Positions 1 through 8,017 of a stretch of 22,671 nucleotides of DNA are shown in pieces (position 1 is the first letter of the stretch; the number at the start of each line of letters is the position of its first letter). Made by a program: the position numbers and the translations under genes. The notes beneath the pieces were generated by a model. The model worked only from the letters and a program-made list of their open reading frames with translations. It searched no databases and had not been told where the DNA came from. This stretch comes from Thermoguttaceae bacterium (GTDB lineage: Bacteria > Planctomycetota > Planctomycetia > Pirellulales > Thermoguttaceae), in assembly GCA_017454585.1 (NCBI GenBank), contig JAFTCU010000076.1, positions 1 to 22,671 of the forward strand. The letters are read 5' to 3'.

Positions 1-36
1 GAGGACGCCGGCCCTCCGGATCTAAAGGCGCCTCCG
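1..36 (-). terminator. GC-rich hairpin after the BtuF-like gene
   Basis: GAGGACGCC (1-9) can pair with GGCGCCTC (27-34) with one bulged base, starting just after the TAA of the minus-strand gene that ends at 39. No T-run is visible before the window edge, so this may be a terminator or a fragment of an intergenic repeat. Its inner part, GCCCTCCGGATCT, recurs with one mismatch at 13851-13863. Confidence 0.35.
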
Positions 37-38
37 TA

Positions 39-914
39 TTAATACTGGCTCAAAAGGCCAGCCGTTTTTTCCGCCCAATCCACCATCGACGGGCCGGGGA
101 TCAGCGCTGCGTCGCTTTCCGTCAAGCGCACGATTTTATGATCCTGAACCGCACGAAGGCCCGGAAGTGTCTGCCACGCCCGGTCCAGTTCCTCATCGGA
201 TGCTCCCTTCCTCACTGAGTCGGGTATGATTTCCATAATGACGTCCGGGTTCATACTCAAAATCCCCTCAGGTGAAACTTTCGGGAACGGGGATTTTCCC
301 GTGTACGCATTCACCCCGCCCGCGGCCTCAAGAAGCGGCTCGCAAAGTCCATCGTGGCCGGTGACGTAAACGTCCTCCAGACGCGGGCTCGTGTAATTCC
401 GGCTCACGACCAACAGAACACGGATTTTCTGGTCATTCTGCGTACTCTCCCGAAGATTTTCAAGCCTCTGTTCCAAGCCTTCGGCCAGTTCTTCAGCGCG
501 GTCTTCGACCTGGAAAAGCCGACCTAGATGCCGAATTGCTGCAAAAACATCCTCAACCCGTTCATCATGGATCGGCTCGGGTATCCAGCCGAATCGCCGA
601 AATGTCGCTTCCAGTTCCGCGTAGTGCGTGTTCATCAGGATCCGGTCCGGTTTGAGTTTGGCCAGAAGTTCCAGATTCGGCTTGAAAACGGTCCCGACCT
701 GAGTTTTTCTCTGCGCCTCGGGCGGGTACTTGCAGTGGATCGTCACGCCAACCAGCCGATCTTCCAATTCGAGCGCGTACATAATTTCCGTCATGGCAGG
801 CGAAAGAGAAACGACCCTTTGCGGCGGTCCTGCGTCTGGCTCCGACGGTTTGTTCTTGGGAACACACCCGATCAAAACCCAAAGAAAGAACGAAATTAAA
901 AGGAAACGTTTCAT
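39..914 (-). CDS. BtuF-like (cobalamin-type) ABC transporter substrate-binding lipoprotein
   Basis: This is an extracytoplasmic binding protein of the helical-backbone class III type (BtuF/FhuD/TroA-like), expected to deliver a corrinoid or siderophore to an ABC importer. Seen: an N-terminal hydrophobic segment ending in the lipobox LIGC (Cys17), then the family start RVVSLSPAMTEIMYAL, the VGVT..C.YPPEA segment and VG..F.PNLELLAKLKPD, all typical of BtuF. The C-terminal lobe follows, with a VSPEGILSMNPDVI segment. At 291 residues it has normal length. It starts 2 bp after the stop of the membrane/TPR gene, so the two are probably co-transcribed. Permease and ATPase genes are not in the window and could lie beyond the left edge. 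B12 as ligand is inferred from similarity; haem or another siderophore remains possible. Confidence 0.85.
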   Translation of the reverse strand: MKRFLLISFFLWVLIGCVPKNKPSEPDAGPPQRVVSLSPAMTEIMYALELEDRLVGVTIHCKYPPEAQRKTQVGTVFKPNLELLAKLKPDRILMNTHYAELEATFRRFGWIPEPIHDERVEDVFAAIRHLGRLFQVEDRAEELAEGLEQRLENLRESTQNDQKIRVLLVVSRNYTSPRLEDVYVTGHDGLCEPLLEAAGGVNAYTGKSPFPKVSPEGILSMNPDVIMEIIPDSVRKGASDEELDRAWQTLPGLRAVQDHKIVRLTESDAALIPGPSMVDWAEKTAGLLSQY

Positions 915-916
915 TT

Positions 917-1429
917 TTATTGAAGGAGTTCTTTTTCCTTGTACAGCTCGAGCGCCCAGAGCTCCAAAGCCGGGTTTTGTTCCAGGATTGCCAACTGCTC
1001 GCGGGCATCGTTCAACCGTTTCTGACGGCGAAGAACAGAAACAAGAAAGAATCGGGCGGGAACGTCCTCGGGAAACTTCAAAAGCCTCTCCCGCAGGAGT
1101 TTTTCAGCCTCGTAATAATTCTGACGCAGAAATTCCGTTTGAGCCAGTGGTAACGTATCGTTTGCCACGGAGTCTTTTTTTCTCTGTTTTTGGCTTTCCT
1201 GAAACGCCTTTTCAAACCGGTGTGAGACAAAAATCCCCAGTAGCCACGTAATTCCGAAAAGAATCAAAAGCACCTTGCGCGACTGAACCGGCATAATGTC
1301 ATCCCAAACCAGTGTCACACACAAAACTGCCATCGCGAAGAATGCGTAGAACATCGCCCCAAGCCACGCTCGAAAAGAGCCGTGACGTACCAAATAATCG
1401 AGACCTGGCCAAAGTTTCAAAAGACGCAT
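917..1429 (-). CDS. Small membrane protein with C-terminal TPR-like helices
   Basis: This 170-residue protein has two strong hydrophobic segments, at about residues 21-43 (AWLGAMFYAFFAMAVLCVTL) and 50-69 (RKVLLILFGITWLLGIFV). A charged linker and a helical C-terminal half (about 92-165) follow, with tetratricopeptide-like spacing: LRQNYYEAEKLLRERLLKFPEDVPARFF and RRQKRLNDAREQLAILEQNPALELW. The layout suggests a membrane-anchored cytoplasmic scaffold, but no named family is recognised. It directly precedes the BtuF-like gene with a 2-bp gap, so translation is likely coupled. No Shine-Dalgarno sequence is visible before the ATG. The region upstream of its start is the heptamer repeat array. Function unknown. 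Confidence 0.7.
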   Translation of the reverse strand: MRLLKLWPGLDYLVRHGSFRAWLGAMFYAFFAMAVLCVTLVWDDIMPVQSRKVLLILFGITWLLGIFVSHRFEKAFQESQKQRKKDSVANDTLPLAQTEFLRQNYYEAEKLLRERLLKFPEDVPARFFLVSVLRRQKRLNDAREQLAILEQNPALELWALELYKEKELLQ

Positions 1430-1430
1430 G

Positions 1431-1558
1431 GGGGAGTTGGGAGTTAGGAGTTGGGAGAAGTTAGGAGTTAGGAGTTGGAAAAGCCTTTAGCTTTTATGGG
1501 TTGAAGTCTTTCTGAAGCCAACGTTACGCGAAGCGTCAACTCCTGACTTCTAACTCCT
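1431..1558. repeat. Inverted arrays of the heptamer GGAGTTR
   Basis: From 1431 to 1478 the heptamer GGAGTTA/GGAGTTG repeats about six times, once interrupted by GAA. At 1538-1558 the same unit appears in reverse complement (CAACTCC, TGACTTC, TAACTCC). The 60 bp between the arrays include the small hairpin ACGC-GAA-GCGT (1526-1536). The right array runs into the 3' end of the regulator gene and encodes its final residues and TAG stop. Confidence 0.75.
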
Positions 1559-2185
1559 CACTTTAAAAAACCGCTCTGGCAGCGGGTCGCCGTCCATAAA
1601 GTCCGTTGCGACCCGAATCAGTTCGGCAAAGGATTTCACATCAAACGTTTCAAGGAGGCGCGCCCGGCGGCTTTCCACCGTCCGGGAACTGATCGAAAGA
1701 CGTTCCGCGATTTCCCGGTTGTTTAAACCTTCATATAATAGCCGCATCACATCTTTCATCCCATCGTCGAGTGAACGCCATCGCTGGAGCAGAGCCGCTT
1801 GCAGAACGTCACGCATTCCGTGTTTCTGGGTCCAGTTTTTCGCGTTCCTGAAAATCGTTTTTAGGGACTCGGGAGTGGTCTGGAGCTGAAAGTAGTCGCA
1901 AATCGGGATCCTCGACCATTTCAGAGCTTTCTCGACCGTGGGGAATGTATCCACGACCAATACTGCGTGTGGGAATCCGGTTGCCCGCAGTTTTGAAATG
2001 AGCTTTTCCACCTCTAAAACAGAAAACTCCATGGCTGGAACCAAAACACATCCTGTGCCCCGCGAGCAGGAAGTCAAAAGGGCGTTTGCTGAACAGCTGC
2101 TCACAAGAGAAAGACCAACCGACTCCACAATCTGACGAATCTGGCGAAGAAAGGCAGAATTTGAGGAAAGCAAATAAACCAGCAT
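1550..2185 (-). CDS. FixJ/NarL-type transcriptional regulator with degenerate receiver
   Basis: This 211-residue DNA-binding regulator has a C-terminal LuxR/FixJ helix-turn-helix at about residues 138-195. GLNNREIAERLSISSRTVES matches the FixJ pattern GLxNKxIAxxLxISxRTVE. The N-terminal ~115 residues align to a receiver fold (VYLLSSNSAFLRQIRQIVES... HAVLVVDTFPTVEKALKW), but the acidic pocket is replaced by Ser7-Ser8, the phospho-acceptor Asp position is Pro50 (CVLVP) and the conserved Lys after the last strand is Gln100. Phosphotransfer is therefore unlikely; activity may depend on dimerisation, a ligand or protein level. No histidine kinase gene is nearby. It is divergent from the 808-residue protein gene, a possible target. 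No clear Shine-Dalgarno sequence. The last codons and TAG lie in the heptamer repeat. Confidence 0.85.
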   Translation of the reverse strand: MLVYLLSSNSAFLRQIRQIVESVGLSLVSSCSANALLTSCSRGTGCVLVPAMEFSVLEVEKLISKLRATGFPHAVLVVDTFPTVEKALKWSRIPICDYFQLQTTPESLKTIFRNAKNWTQKHGMRDVLQAALLQRWRSLDDGMKDVMRLLYEGLNNREIAERLSISSRTVESRRARLLETFDVKSFAELIRVATDFMDGDPLPERFFKVRS

Positions 2186-2375
2186 GGTACGCTCGGGTAT
2201 TAAAAAGTTTAAAATTTTTCGAAAAAACGAAAACTACCCCCTTCACAAAAAGAGGGAAATATCGTATTTATTATAATAGATTTTTTCTTTTTTGCCAGTG
2301 TAGGCAGAGAAAAAAAATAAATAATTACAAAAAAATTCCGAAATCTCACTCGATTTTGGTCGAAGGAATCTCGAA
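2186..2375. promoter_or_regulatory. AT-rich divergent promoter region
   Basis: About 190 bp separate the divergent regulator and 808-residue protein genes. A TTATTATAAT block at 2268-2277 reads as a -10-like hexamer on both strands; no convincing -35 is visible on either. A short hairpin (TTTTTTGCC / GGCAGAGAA around 2288-2311) lies downstream for the plus-strand gene. AAGGA at about 2363-2367 is a ribosome-binding site for the ATG at 2376. Confidence 0.35.
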
Positions 2376-4802
2376 ATGAAAGCGTTCATCAAAAAATTTT
2401 TCGCGCAAACCAATTTTTGGGTCACCTTGAGTGCCGTGGTGATGTTCCTCTTTCTCGTTTCCGGCAACCTGGCAATCAATTCGCTGGAAACCCCCGTGCA
2501 GGCCGCGGATATGGCGGACACTGACGAAGATGAAGACCTGAACCTTGACGTGCTTGACTCCGAAATCGGGGAAAGTGATTCCAAGGCGGATCAGAACGAT
2601 GCACCCGAAGAGGAAACCATCCCCGAAGATGAGCCCCAGGCGGAAACACCTGCCGAACCAGAAGCTCAGTCCATTCTCGAAGATACGGCCAACACCGATG
2701 TTCCTGAAAAATCAGTTGAGGAAGTCAAGCAGAAATCGGGCAAAGAGTTGAAAAAAGAGCCCGTTGAAAAAAACGACAAAAAGTCCAAAATCGACATTCC
2801 TCCGCTTGAAACGGTCCTTCCAGCCAATTCGGCCGTGATCCTTCGGGCGTCGTCGGTTCGGGATTTTAATGAACGTCTGGAAAAACTCACGGAAACGAAC
2901 TTCCTGATGCTTTTCAAGACCTTGGGAAAAGGAAGCTATGCGAAACAGGTCGCACCAGACAATCCGCTCGGAGCCGTTCTTTTCCCGGCGGGCGGCACGT
3001 TTCAGTGGGCCGCGTTCGTTCCGATGAAAAACTACAAAAAATTCATCGCCTTGCTGGAAGTCAATACGGACGCTTTCGAGTCTGACGTTCCGGAAGGGAC
3101 CGTTTCCGCGGTCTCCGAAACGCTTTGTGTTGCCCCCTTCCACGGCTACGCGCTTTTTGGTCCCAATCCGGCAATTCTGAAAAGTGTCATGGCGGCCCCA
3201 AAATTCAGCGGAGCGGTCTCGTTTACCCCATGCGCCATTAAAGATCCCACACTCAGCATTGAGCTGACGAACGTTTTGATCCGGTTCCTCGTTCAGGAAG
3301 GTCGGATCGGAATGGAAGAATTTGCTCCCGTATTCACGCCTGAAATGCTGGGGATCCAGGAGGGAAGCGAGCAAATGGCTTTGGCGAAACAGTACTTTGA
3401 CCGCATTAATGATTCCATTTCCTGGATGGATGCCAATATTCAAAGTGCGCGTATCGACCTTTCGATTCAGGACTCCAGCACCGTTCTGAGTACTTCATTT
3501 CTACCCAAGCCGGGTACTCCACTCGCGGAAAAGATTCTGGACCCGTATGTCCCGCTCATTTCAACCCGGCTGGACAATCTGAGCTTTTTGAAGGTGGTTC
3601 CCACCTGGCCTTCTCCGCTATTCGGTCAGGTTGACATTCCGCCGCTCACGGCCGAAAAACTGGACGCCCCTTTCAACCGTATTCGCCACGTGGAATTTTC
3701 ACTGATGACCCCACCGCAAAATGGGCGTTTGGCGGAAGGGTGGTGCTTCTTCCTCGAGGTCAACGACTCGAAAGCCTTCATTAAAGAACTGCTGGTTCCG
3801 CGTGCCGAGGAAGTAGGCGGCCAGTTCGGGGCCAATACGATGAGCGAAATTGGGAGAGATTTGGCTCAGCAGAGTGCGGAACGCCGTCTCAATCGTCAGT
3901 TGAATCGCCAACGTCCTCCGCGCCGGTATGTCAATCCTGAAGAAGCGGCCCAACGAGGGGAAATGATTGGCGGTCTTATTGGCGGACTTATTGGAAAAGC
4001 CGTTGCCAAAAAAGAAGCCATGAAAGTTCAGGATTACATGGGTTACGACCTGTATTCCTCAGATCTGGTTCAGTACACGCAGCTGAAGAAAAGAATTAAG
4101 GAACAAAACGAGGGAACTGCCCCACCCATTCAGTTAGGCGGAGGTCAGCCCGGAGGTTTGGTTGGACTGTTGATCCAGCAGCTCGTCACGGGGGAAGCAA
4201 ACCTCAATTTGCAGGAACAAATCATGGGTGATATGAAAGAAGACCCGGCAGATCCGCCGCTCGTCGCGACACGTAACCTGATCGTGACTTTGGACCCGCA
4301 CCACCTACTGATCGTTCCAGGAAATGACTATGTTCTCTATGATGCGATGCGCCGCTGGAGACAGACGCAGGCCGCTTACCGGCTTCCGATTCCGGAACAA
4401 ACCCCGGAAGAGCTGGCTGAGCGCGAACGTATGACAAAATACGAACCCAGTTTCGGAAATGTCACTCCTCCTCGCTCCCCGGACAAACCGAGGGCCGAGT
4501 GGAGCGCAAGCTGGGAAACGATTGGCGCGGCAATTACCGATCCCTACCAGCATCAGGTACGTTTCGCCTCGATCTTTGTTCCCAAAGAAGCCCTTCGAAC
4601 TGCGGATTTGGCCAGTAAGATGTACGATGTTGAAATTCCTGAACGGATCCGTGAAGGGATCCCCGCGGACCTTCCGCCGTTCCTGATGATTTATACCACC
4701 TCGAAACAAACCGGCAGCACGTTCACGACGATTCCCCACGAAATGAGCAAGGCCCAGTTCCAGAAACTGATTATGGCCCTCCCGACGCTGTTGGCGAAGT
4801 AA
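2376..4802 (+). CDS. Exported/membrane-anchored protein of unknown function, 808 aa
   Basis: An N-terminal hydrophobic segment (about residues 13-36, FWVTLSAVVMFLFLVSGNLA) followed by VQA-AD suggests a signal peptide or signal anchor. Residues 45-140 are strongly acidic, low-complexity Glu/Asp/Pro/Ala/Lys, probably disordered. From about 145 (PLETVLPANSAVILRASSV) the sequence looks globular, in the style of large secreted proteins common in Planctomycetota (a DUF3352-like resemblance, tentative). A glycine-zipper-like stretch GGLIGGLIGKAVAKK lies near 530-545, after an Arg/Gln-rich segment. No catalytic motif is recognised. The start has a good ribosome-binding site (GAAGGA). The MoxR gene follows 74 bp downstream, past a hairpin and an octamer array. 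Divergence from the FixJ-like gene suggests possible regulation by it. Function unknown; the reading frame itself is secure. Confidence 0.8.
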   Translation: MKAFIKKFFAQTNFWVTLSAVVMFLFLVSGNLAINSLETPVQAADMADTDEDEDLNLDVLDSEIGESDSKADQNDAPEEETIPEDEPQAETPAEPEAQSILEDTANTDVPEKSVEEVKQKSGKELKKEPVEKNDKKSKIDIPPLETVLPANSAVILRASSVRDFNERLEKLTETNFLMLFKTLGKGSYAKQVAPDNPLGAVLFPAGGTFQWAAFVPMKNYKKFIALLEVNTDAFESDVPEGTVSAVSETLCVAPFHGYALFGPNPAILKSVMAAPKFSGAVSFTPCAIKDPTLSIELTNVLIRFLVQEGRIGMEEFAPVFTPEMLGIQEGSEQMALAKQYFDRINDSISWMDANIQSARIDLSIQDSSTVLSTSFLPKPGTPLAEKILDPYVPLISTRLDNLSFLKVVPTWPSPLFGQVDIPPLTAEKLDAPFNRIRHVEFSLMTPPQNGRLAEGWCFFLEVNDSKAFIKELLVPRAEEVGGQFGANTMSEIGRDLAQQSAERRLNRQLNRQRPPRRYVNPEEAAQRGEMIGGLIGGLIGKAVAKKEAMKVQDYMGYDLYSSDLVQYTQLKKRIKEQNEGTAPPIQLGGGQPGGLVGLLIQQLVTGEANLNLQEQIMGDMKEDPADPPLVATRNLIVTLDPHHLLIVPGNDYVLYDAMRRWRQTQAAYRLPIPEQTPEELAERERMTKYEPSFGNVTPPRSPDKPRAEWSASWETIGAAITDPYQHQVRFASIFVPKEALRTADLASKMYDVEIPERIREGIPADLPPFLMIYTTSKQTGSTFTTIPHEMSKAQFQKLIMALPTLLAK

Positions 4803-4809
4803 AATAAGT

Positions 4810-4832
4810 GTGGAGTGTGATTCACACTCCAC
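4810..4832 (+). terminator. Perfect hairpin after the 808-aa gene
   Basis: GTGGAGTGTGA (4810-4820) and TCACACTCCAC (4822-4832) form a perfect inverted repeat around one central base, 8 bp after the stop. No T-run follows, so it may be a weak terminator, a processing site or a protein-binding palindrome. Confidence 0.45.
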
Positions 4833-4837
4833 GCTTC

Positions 4838-4870
4838 TAATTCATAATTCAAAATTCATCATTCATAATT
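4838..4870. repeat. Imperfect ATTCATA-type tandem repeat
   Basis: The unit AATTCATA / ATTCAAA / ATTCATC repeats about four times immediately upstream of the MoxR start. The same word AATTCATAATT recurs at 5951-5961, directly before the next gene's start. Confidence 0.6.
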
Positions 4871-4876
4871 GGAATA

Positions 4877-5920
4877 ATGCCTTCCGTTCCTCCTCCGGTT
4901 CCGCCGATTCCCCCTAAAAACCGCAATTTAGCCGATGCGCTGCAAGAGTTTGCTCAACAGCAAAAACTTATGAAGGAAGAACTGCAAAAAATCATCATCG
5001 GTCAGGATGATGTCATTGAGCAGCTCTTTGCCGCGATTTTTACCCGTGGGCACTGCCTTCTTGAAGGAGTTCCCGGTCTTGCGAAAACCCTCATGGTCAG
5101 TACCCTTTCACGGATTCTGGACGTAAAATTCAAGCGGATCCAGTTCACACCAGACCTTATGCCCTCGGACATCACAGGGACGAACGTTCTCGATGAAGAC
5201 GAAAACGGCCGCAGGAATTTCCGCTTTGTCGAGGGGCCTATTTTCGCGAATATTCTCCTTGCGGACGAAATCAACCGAACGCCTCCAAAAACCCAATCGG
5301 CTCTTCTTCAGGCGATGCAGGAACGTGAGGTAACAGTCGGTCAAAATACGTACACGCTTCCCGATCCGTTTTTCACGATCGCGACCCAAAACCCCATCGA
5401 GCAGGAAGGCACGTATCCGCTTCCCGAGGCGCAGCTCGACCGGTTTATGTTCAATATTAAAATCGACTACCCGACGCAGGAAGAAGAGGAACGAATCCTC
5501 TCCCAGACGACCCGTTCCGAAAAAATCGAGGTGAAAAAAATCCTCTCTGCCCGTGCGATTTCAAACATTCAAAAGCTGGTAAATTCTGTGGCGGTCAGCC
5601 AGTACATCGTCAAGTATGTGACCACGCTGATCCGCGCGACCCGTCCCAAAGACGAATCGGCCCCGCCGTTTATTCGTGATCTGGTCGATTGGGGCGCCGG
5701 TCCCCGTGCCGGTCAGTTCCTCATCCAGGGTGGTAAAGCGATCGCCGCGATGGACGGCCGGTTTGCCGTGGCGATCGACGACATTCGGCGCATAGCTGTT
5801 CCGGTTCTTCGTCATCGGTTAAGTGTGAATTTCCAGGCCCAGGCGGAAGGGATGACAAACGATGCGATCGTAAAACGTCTCGTGGGTGCGATCCCGACTC
5901 CTCCCGTTTCAAAGTTTTGA
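4877..5920 (+). CDS. MoxR-family AAA+ ATPase
   Basis: MoxR ATPases are chaperone-like AAA+ proteins that remodel partner complexes, usually together with VWA-domain proteins. Seen: a Pro-rich N-terminus (SVPPPVPPIPP), Walker A GVPGLAKT (64-71), Walker B LLADE (127-131) followed by INR, sensor-1-like ATQNP (169-173), and the family's QEGTYPLPEAQLDRF (176-190). The C-terminal lid has DWGAGPRAGQFLI and PVLRHRL. At 347 residues it has normal length. The usual neighbours (DUF58, VWA or transglutaminase-like genes) are absent: the flanking genes are an unknown secreted protein and a tRNA nucleotidyltransferase, 42 bp downstream. Only a weak GGA ribosome-binding site is present, 3 bases before the ATG. 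The family assignment is secure; the substrate is unknown. Confidence 0.95.
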   Translation: MPSVPPPVPPIPPKNRNLADALQEFAQQQKLMKEELQKIIIGQDDVIEQLFAAIFTRGHCLLEGVPGLAKTLMVSTLSRILDVKFKRIQFTPDLMPSDITGTNVLDEDENGRRNFRFVEGPIFANILLADEINRTPPKTQSALLQAMQEREVTVGQNTYTLPDPFFTIATQNPIEQEGTYPLPEAQLDRFMFNIKIDYPTQEEEERILSQTTRSEKIEVKKILSARAISNIQKLVNSVAVSQYIVKYVTTLIRATRPKDESAPPFIRDLVDWGAGPRAGQFLIQGGKAIAAMDGRFAVAIDDIRRIAVPVLRHRLSVNFQAQAEGMTNDAIVKRLVGAIPTPPVSKF

Positions 5921-5962
5921 AGAATACCCGATCCGTCTGAACGCGAAATGAATTCATAATTT

Positions 5963-7291
5963 ATGTCTGACCTTAATGTCCCCAAGAAAATCCGCAGAAT
6001 CCATCAGCTTCTTCTTGCAGCTGGAGCCAGGGATATTCTGTTCGTTGGAGGTTATGTTCGTGACCTGGTTCTCGGAGTCCCTTCCAAGGATTTTGACCTC
6101 GAAATCTACGGTTTGTCTTACGGTCAAATTGCACAGGCCCTTAAACCACATTTTCGTATTGATCAGGTCGGCCAGAGTTTCAGCGTCCTGAAAGTCGATC
6201 AGGAAATCGATCTCGCCATTCCCCGCCGGGAACGTAAAACCGGAACCGGGCATAAAGCGTTTGAGGTGGTTCCTGATTCTTCGATGACATTCCGCGAAGC
6301 CGCCGCGCGCCGTGATTTTACGATCAACGCGATTGGAATGCGGATCGACGGTTCTTTTGTGGATCCCTACGATGGTCTGGGCGATTTGAAGCGCGGGATA
6401 CTGCGTGCTCCCACCGAAGCATTCTGCGAGGACCCCCTGCGGGTTCTGCGCGGGATGCAGTTCGCCGCCCGATTCGGTTTCACGATGGAACCACGAACTG
6501 TCGGCTTTTGCCGTCGGGTATTGTCTGAATTCAAGACACTTTCCGCGGAACGTCTGTACACCGAGTGGGAAAAATGGGCGTTAAAGGGCCGCTGGCCGGA
6601 AAAAGGGCTGGACCTCCTGAGTGAAACAGGCTGGCTGACGTGTTTCCCCACGTTAAATCACCTGACTCAAGCAGAACAGGATCCCGAAATTCATCCTGAA
6701 GGAAACGCTTGGGAACACACGCGCCGCGTCTGTATTGCTGCGGCGCGGCTCGCGGAACGTTTCGGATTAAGCCCGGAGGAACGCTTGCACCTCCTGTTCG
6801 CCGCACTTCTGCACGATGTGGGGAAACCCGAACAGGGACACGCTCAAAAAGGCGCACGGCTCGCGGAACAATTTCTTCTGAAACTCCGCGCTCCGCTGGC
6901 GGTGATGAAGGCGGTTCGGTCGTTGGTACTCACGCACGGTTTCCACGCCCATCGGACTCTTGACGAATCCCACGTTCGCCGTCTTTCTGTTCTTCTTACT
7001 CCATCCAGTATCCGACTCTGGCATTTGCTCATTTCCGCTGATGAAGAAGGACGTGGACTTGAGGAACCCAAAGCCGAAACACACTGGGATGAATGGCTTC
7101 AACTTGCGGAAAAACTCGAAATTTCAGAACATCAGCCCGATCGAATTCTTCAGGGGCGTGATCTGGAACCCTTTGGAATCAAGCCTGGGCCTGAAATGGG
7201 CAAAATTCTCGCTAAAGCATGGGAAGCTCAACTGGACGGCGCTTTCAAGACCCACGAAGCAGGCGTTGAGTGGTTGAAAAAAGAACTCTGA
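5963..7291 (+). CDS. CCA tRNA nucleotidyltransferase / poly(A) polymerase family protein with HD domain
   Basis: This class II nucleotidyltransferase adds or repairs the 3' CCA of tRNAs, or adds poly(A). Seen: the active-site motif GGYVRD (29-34), the metal-binding DFDLE (Asp43, Asp45), [15 protein letters not shown] (about 114-128), [16 protein letters not shown], then the RNA-binding helices ([17 protein letters not shown]). An HD phosphohydrolase-type domain follows, with H-T after the Trp-Glu, LLHDVGKP (His284-Asp285) and a later HGFH segment. At 442 residues it fits bacterial enzymes with an HD domain. It lies 42 bp after the MoxR gene and is probably co-transcribed. AATTCATAATT lies next to the start, and no Shine-Dalgarno sequence is visible. 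CCA addition and polyadenylation cannot be separated by eye. Confidence 0.92.
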   Translation: MSDLNVPKKIRRIHQLLLAAGARDILFVGGYVRDLVLGVPSKDFDLEIYGLSYGQIAQALKPHFRIDQVGQSFSVLKVDQEIDLAIPRRERKTGTGHKAFEVVPDSSMTFREAAARRDFTINAIGMRIDGSFVDPYDGLGDLKRGILRAPTEAFCEDPLRVLRGMQFAARFGFTMEPRTVGFCRRVLSEFKTLSAERLYTEWEKWALKGRWPEKGLDLLSETGWLTCFPTLNHLTQAEQDPEIHPEGNAWEHTRRVCIAAARLAERFGLSPEERLHLLFAALLHDVGKPEQGHAQKGARLAEQFLLKLRAPLAVMKAVRSLVLTHGFHAHRTLDESHVRRLSVLLTPSSIRLWHLLISADEEGRGLEEPKAETHWDEWLQLAEKLEISEHQPDRILQGRDLEPFGIKPGPEMGKILAKAWEAQLDGAFKTHEAGVEWLKKEL

Positions 7292-7977
7292 AAGAATCTC
7301 TCAATAAAATTAAAGGATTAAATGAATTTTTCTTTCCGGGCAAAGTTTAACTGGCAAAATTTCCACATCCGGGCAATTATTGGCAATTTTGCCAATGTGA
7401 GGCTGGACTCATTGGATCAATCACTTTTGGCGAGCCTTTCTCTTCCTCATGATCTCCTTCAAAAACTTATGTTTTCATAAAATGAGGAGGAATTTTGCCC
7501 CTTCATCTGTAAAATTTTCACTATCTGGAAAAAAATTTTTTTGCTCCCCAAAAGCCTCCAAAAAGTTAAAATCGGCAAGCTGAAGAATGCCTTATTTTGA
7601 CTATTTCAGTATCTCTAATTTTGTGTATTCTTTTTCTGATTTTTGAGAATTTTCCATATATTGTGGTTTTTTGAGGATAATCACATTCCGAAAACTGTAT
7701 GTTGTGGTTTTTGACAGCATATTTCCATTCGATAGTTTATTATCAGAAGATGGGTTTGCCTTGCCGTCACATTTTACCTATTTTGTTTTTTTGGCACGCC
7801 GGTCGAAAAAATTTCCAAAAATTTTTAGTCCCATTTTTCCCGTCCATTATAATTTATAAGTCATTGAAATTACAAGAGTTAAGAATGCTTTTATTCGGCA
7901 CGTAGGAAAGCAATTAAAATTCCAAAAATCTTTATATGCTTAAATTAGCGGATTTTCTCTGATTTGGGGAGGGCTAC
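7292..7977. other. AT-rich non-coding region upstream of nrdJ
   Basis: About 690 bp with no credible gene: the short open frames here are rich in Phe, Lys and Ile and lack ribosome-binding sites. Structures seen: the palindrome pair at 7336-7396, and a hairpin at 7444-7488 (TCCTCAT / ATGAGGA enclosing TTATG-TTTT-CATAA). Several long A/T runs are present. No tRNA, riboswitch core or known small RNA was recognised. A small RNA from 7444-7488 is possible but unsupported. Confidence 0.5.
7336..7396. promoter_or_regulatory. Tandem palindromic operator-like sites
   Basis: ATTGGCAA-TT-TTGCCAAT (7379-7396) is a palindrome with perfect 8-bp arms. An imperfect version, TGGCAAAATTTCCA (7352-7365), lies 29 bp upstream. 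Each is preceded by CCGGGCAA (7336-7343 and 7369-7376). This looks like a duplicated binding site for a dimeric regulator, but no regulator is assigned. Confidence 0.4.
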
Positions 7978-8006
7978 TTGACGAAAAGTGAAATAAATGG
8001 TAAACT
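7978..8006 (+). promoter_or_regulatory. Candidate sigma-70 promoter for nrdJ
   Basis: TTGACG (7978-7983) and TAAACT (8001-8006) are separated by 17 bp. This gives 5/6 and 4/6 matches to the consensus, about 240 bp before the nrdJ start and immediately upstream of the NrdR-like boxes. Confidence 0.45.
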
Positions 8007-8017
8007 TCTCAAATCAT

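Noticed and set aside
7789..7805. Sigma-54 promoter suggested by TTGGCAC
   Set aside because: The GC of the -12 element is not found at the required distance after the GG.
7671..7905. Two overlapping short plus-strand frames in the AT-rich spacer
   Set aside because: Phe/Lys/Ile-rich from A/T runs, no ribosome-binding site, no resemblance to known small proteins.
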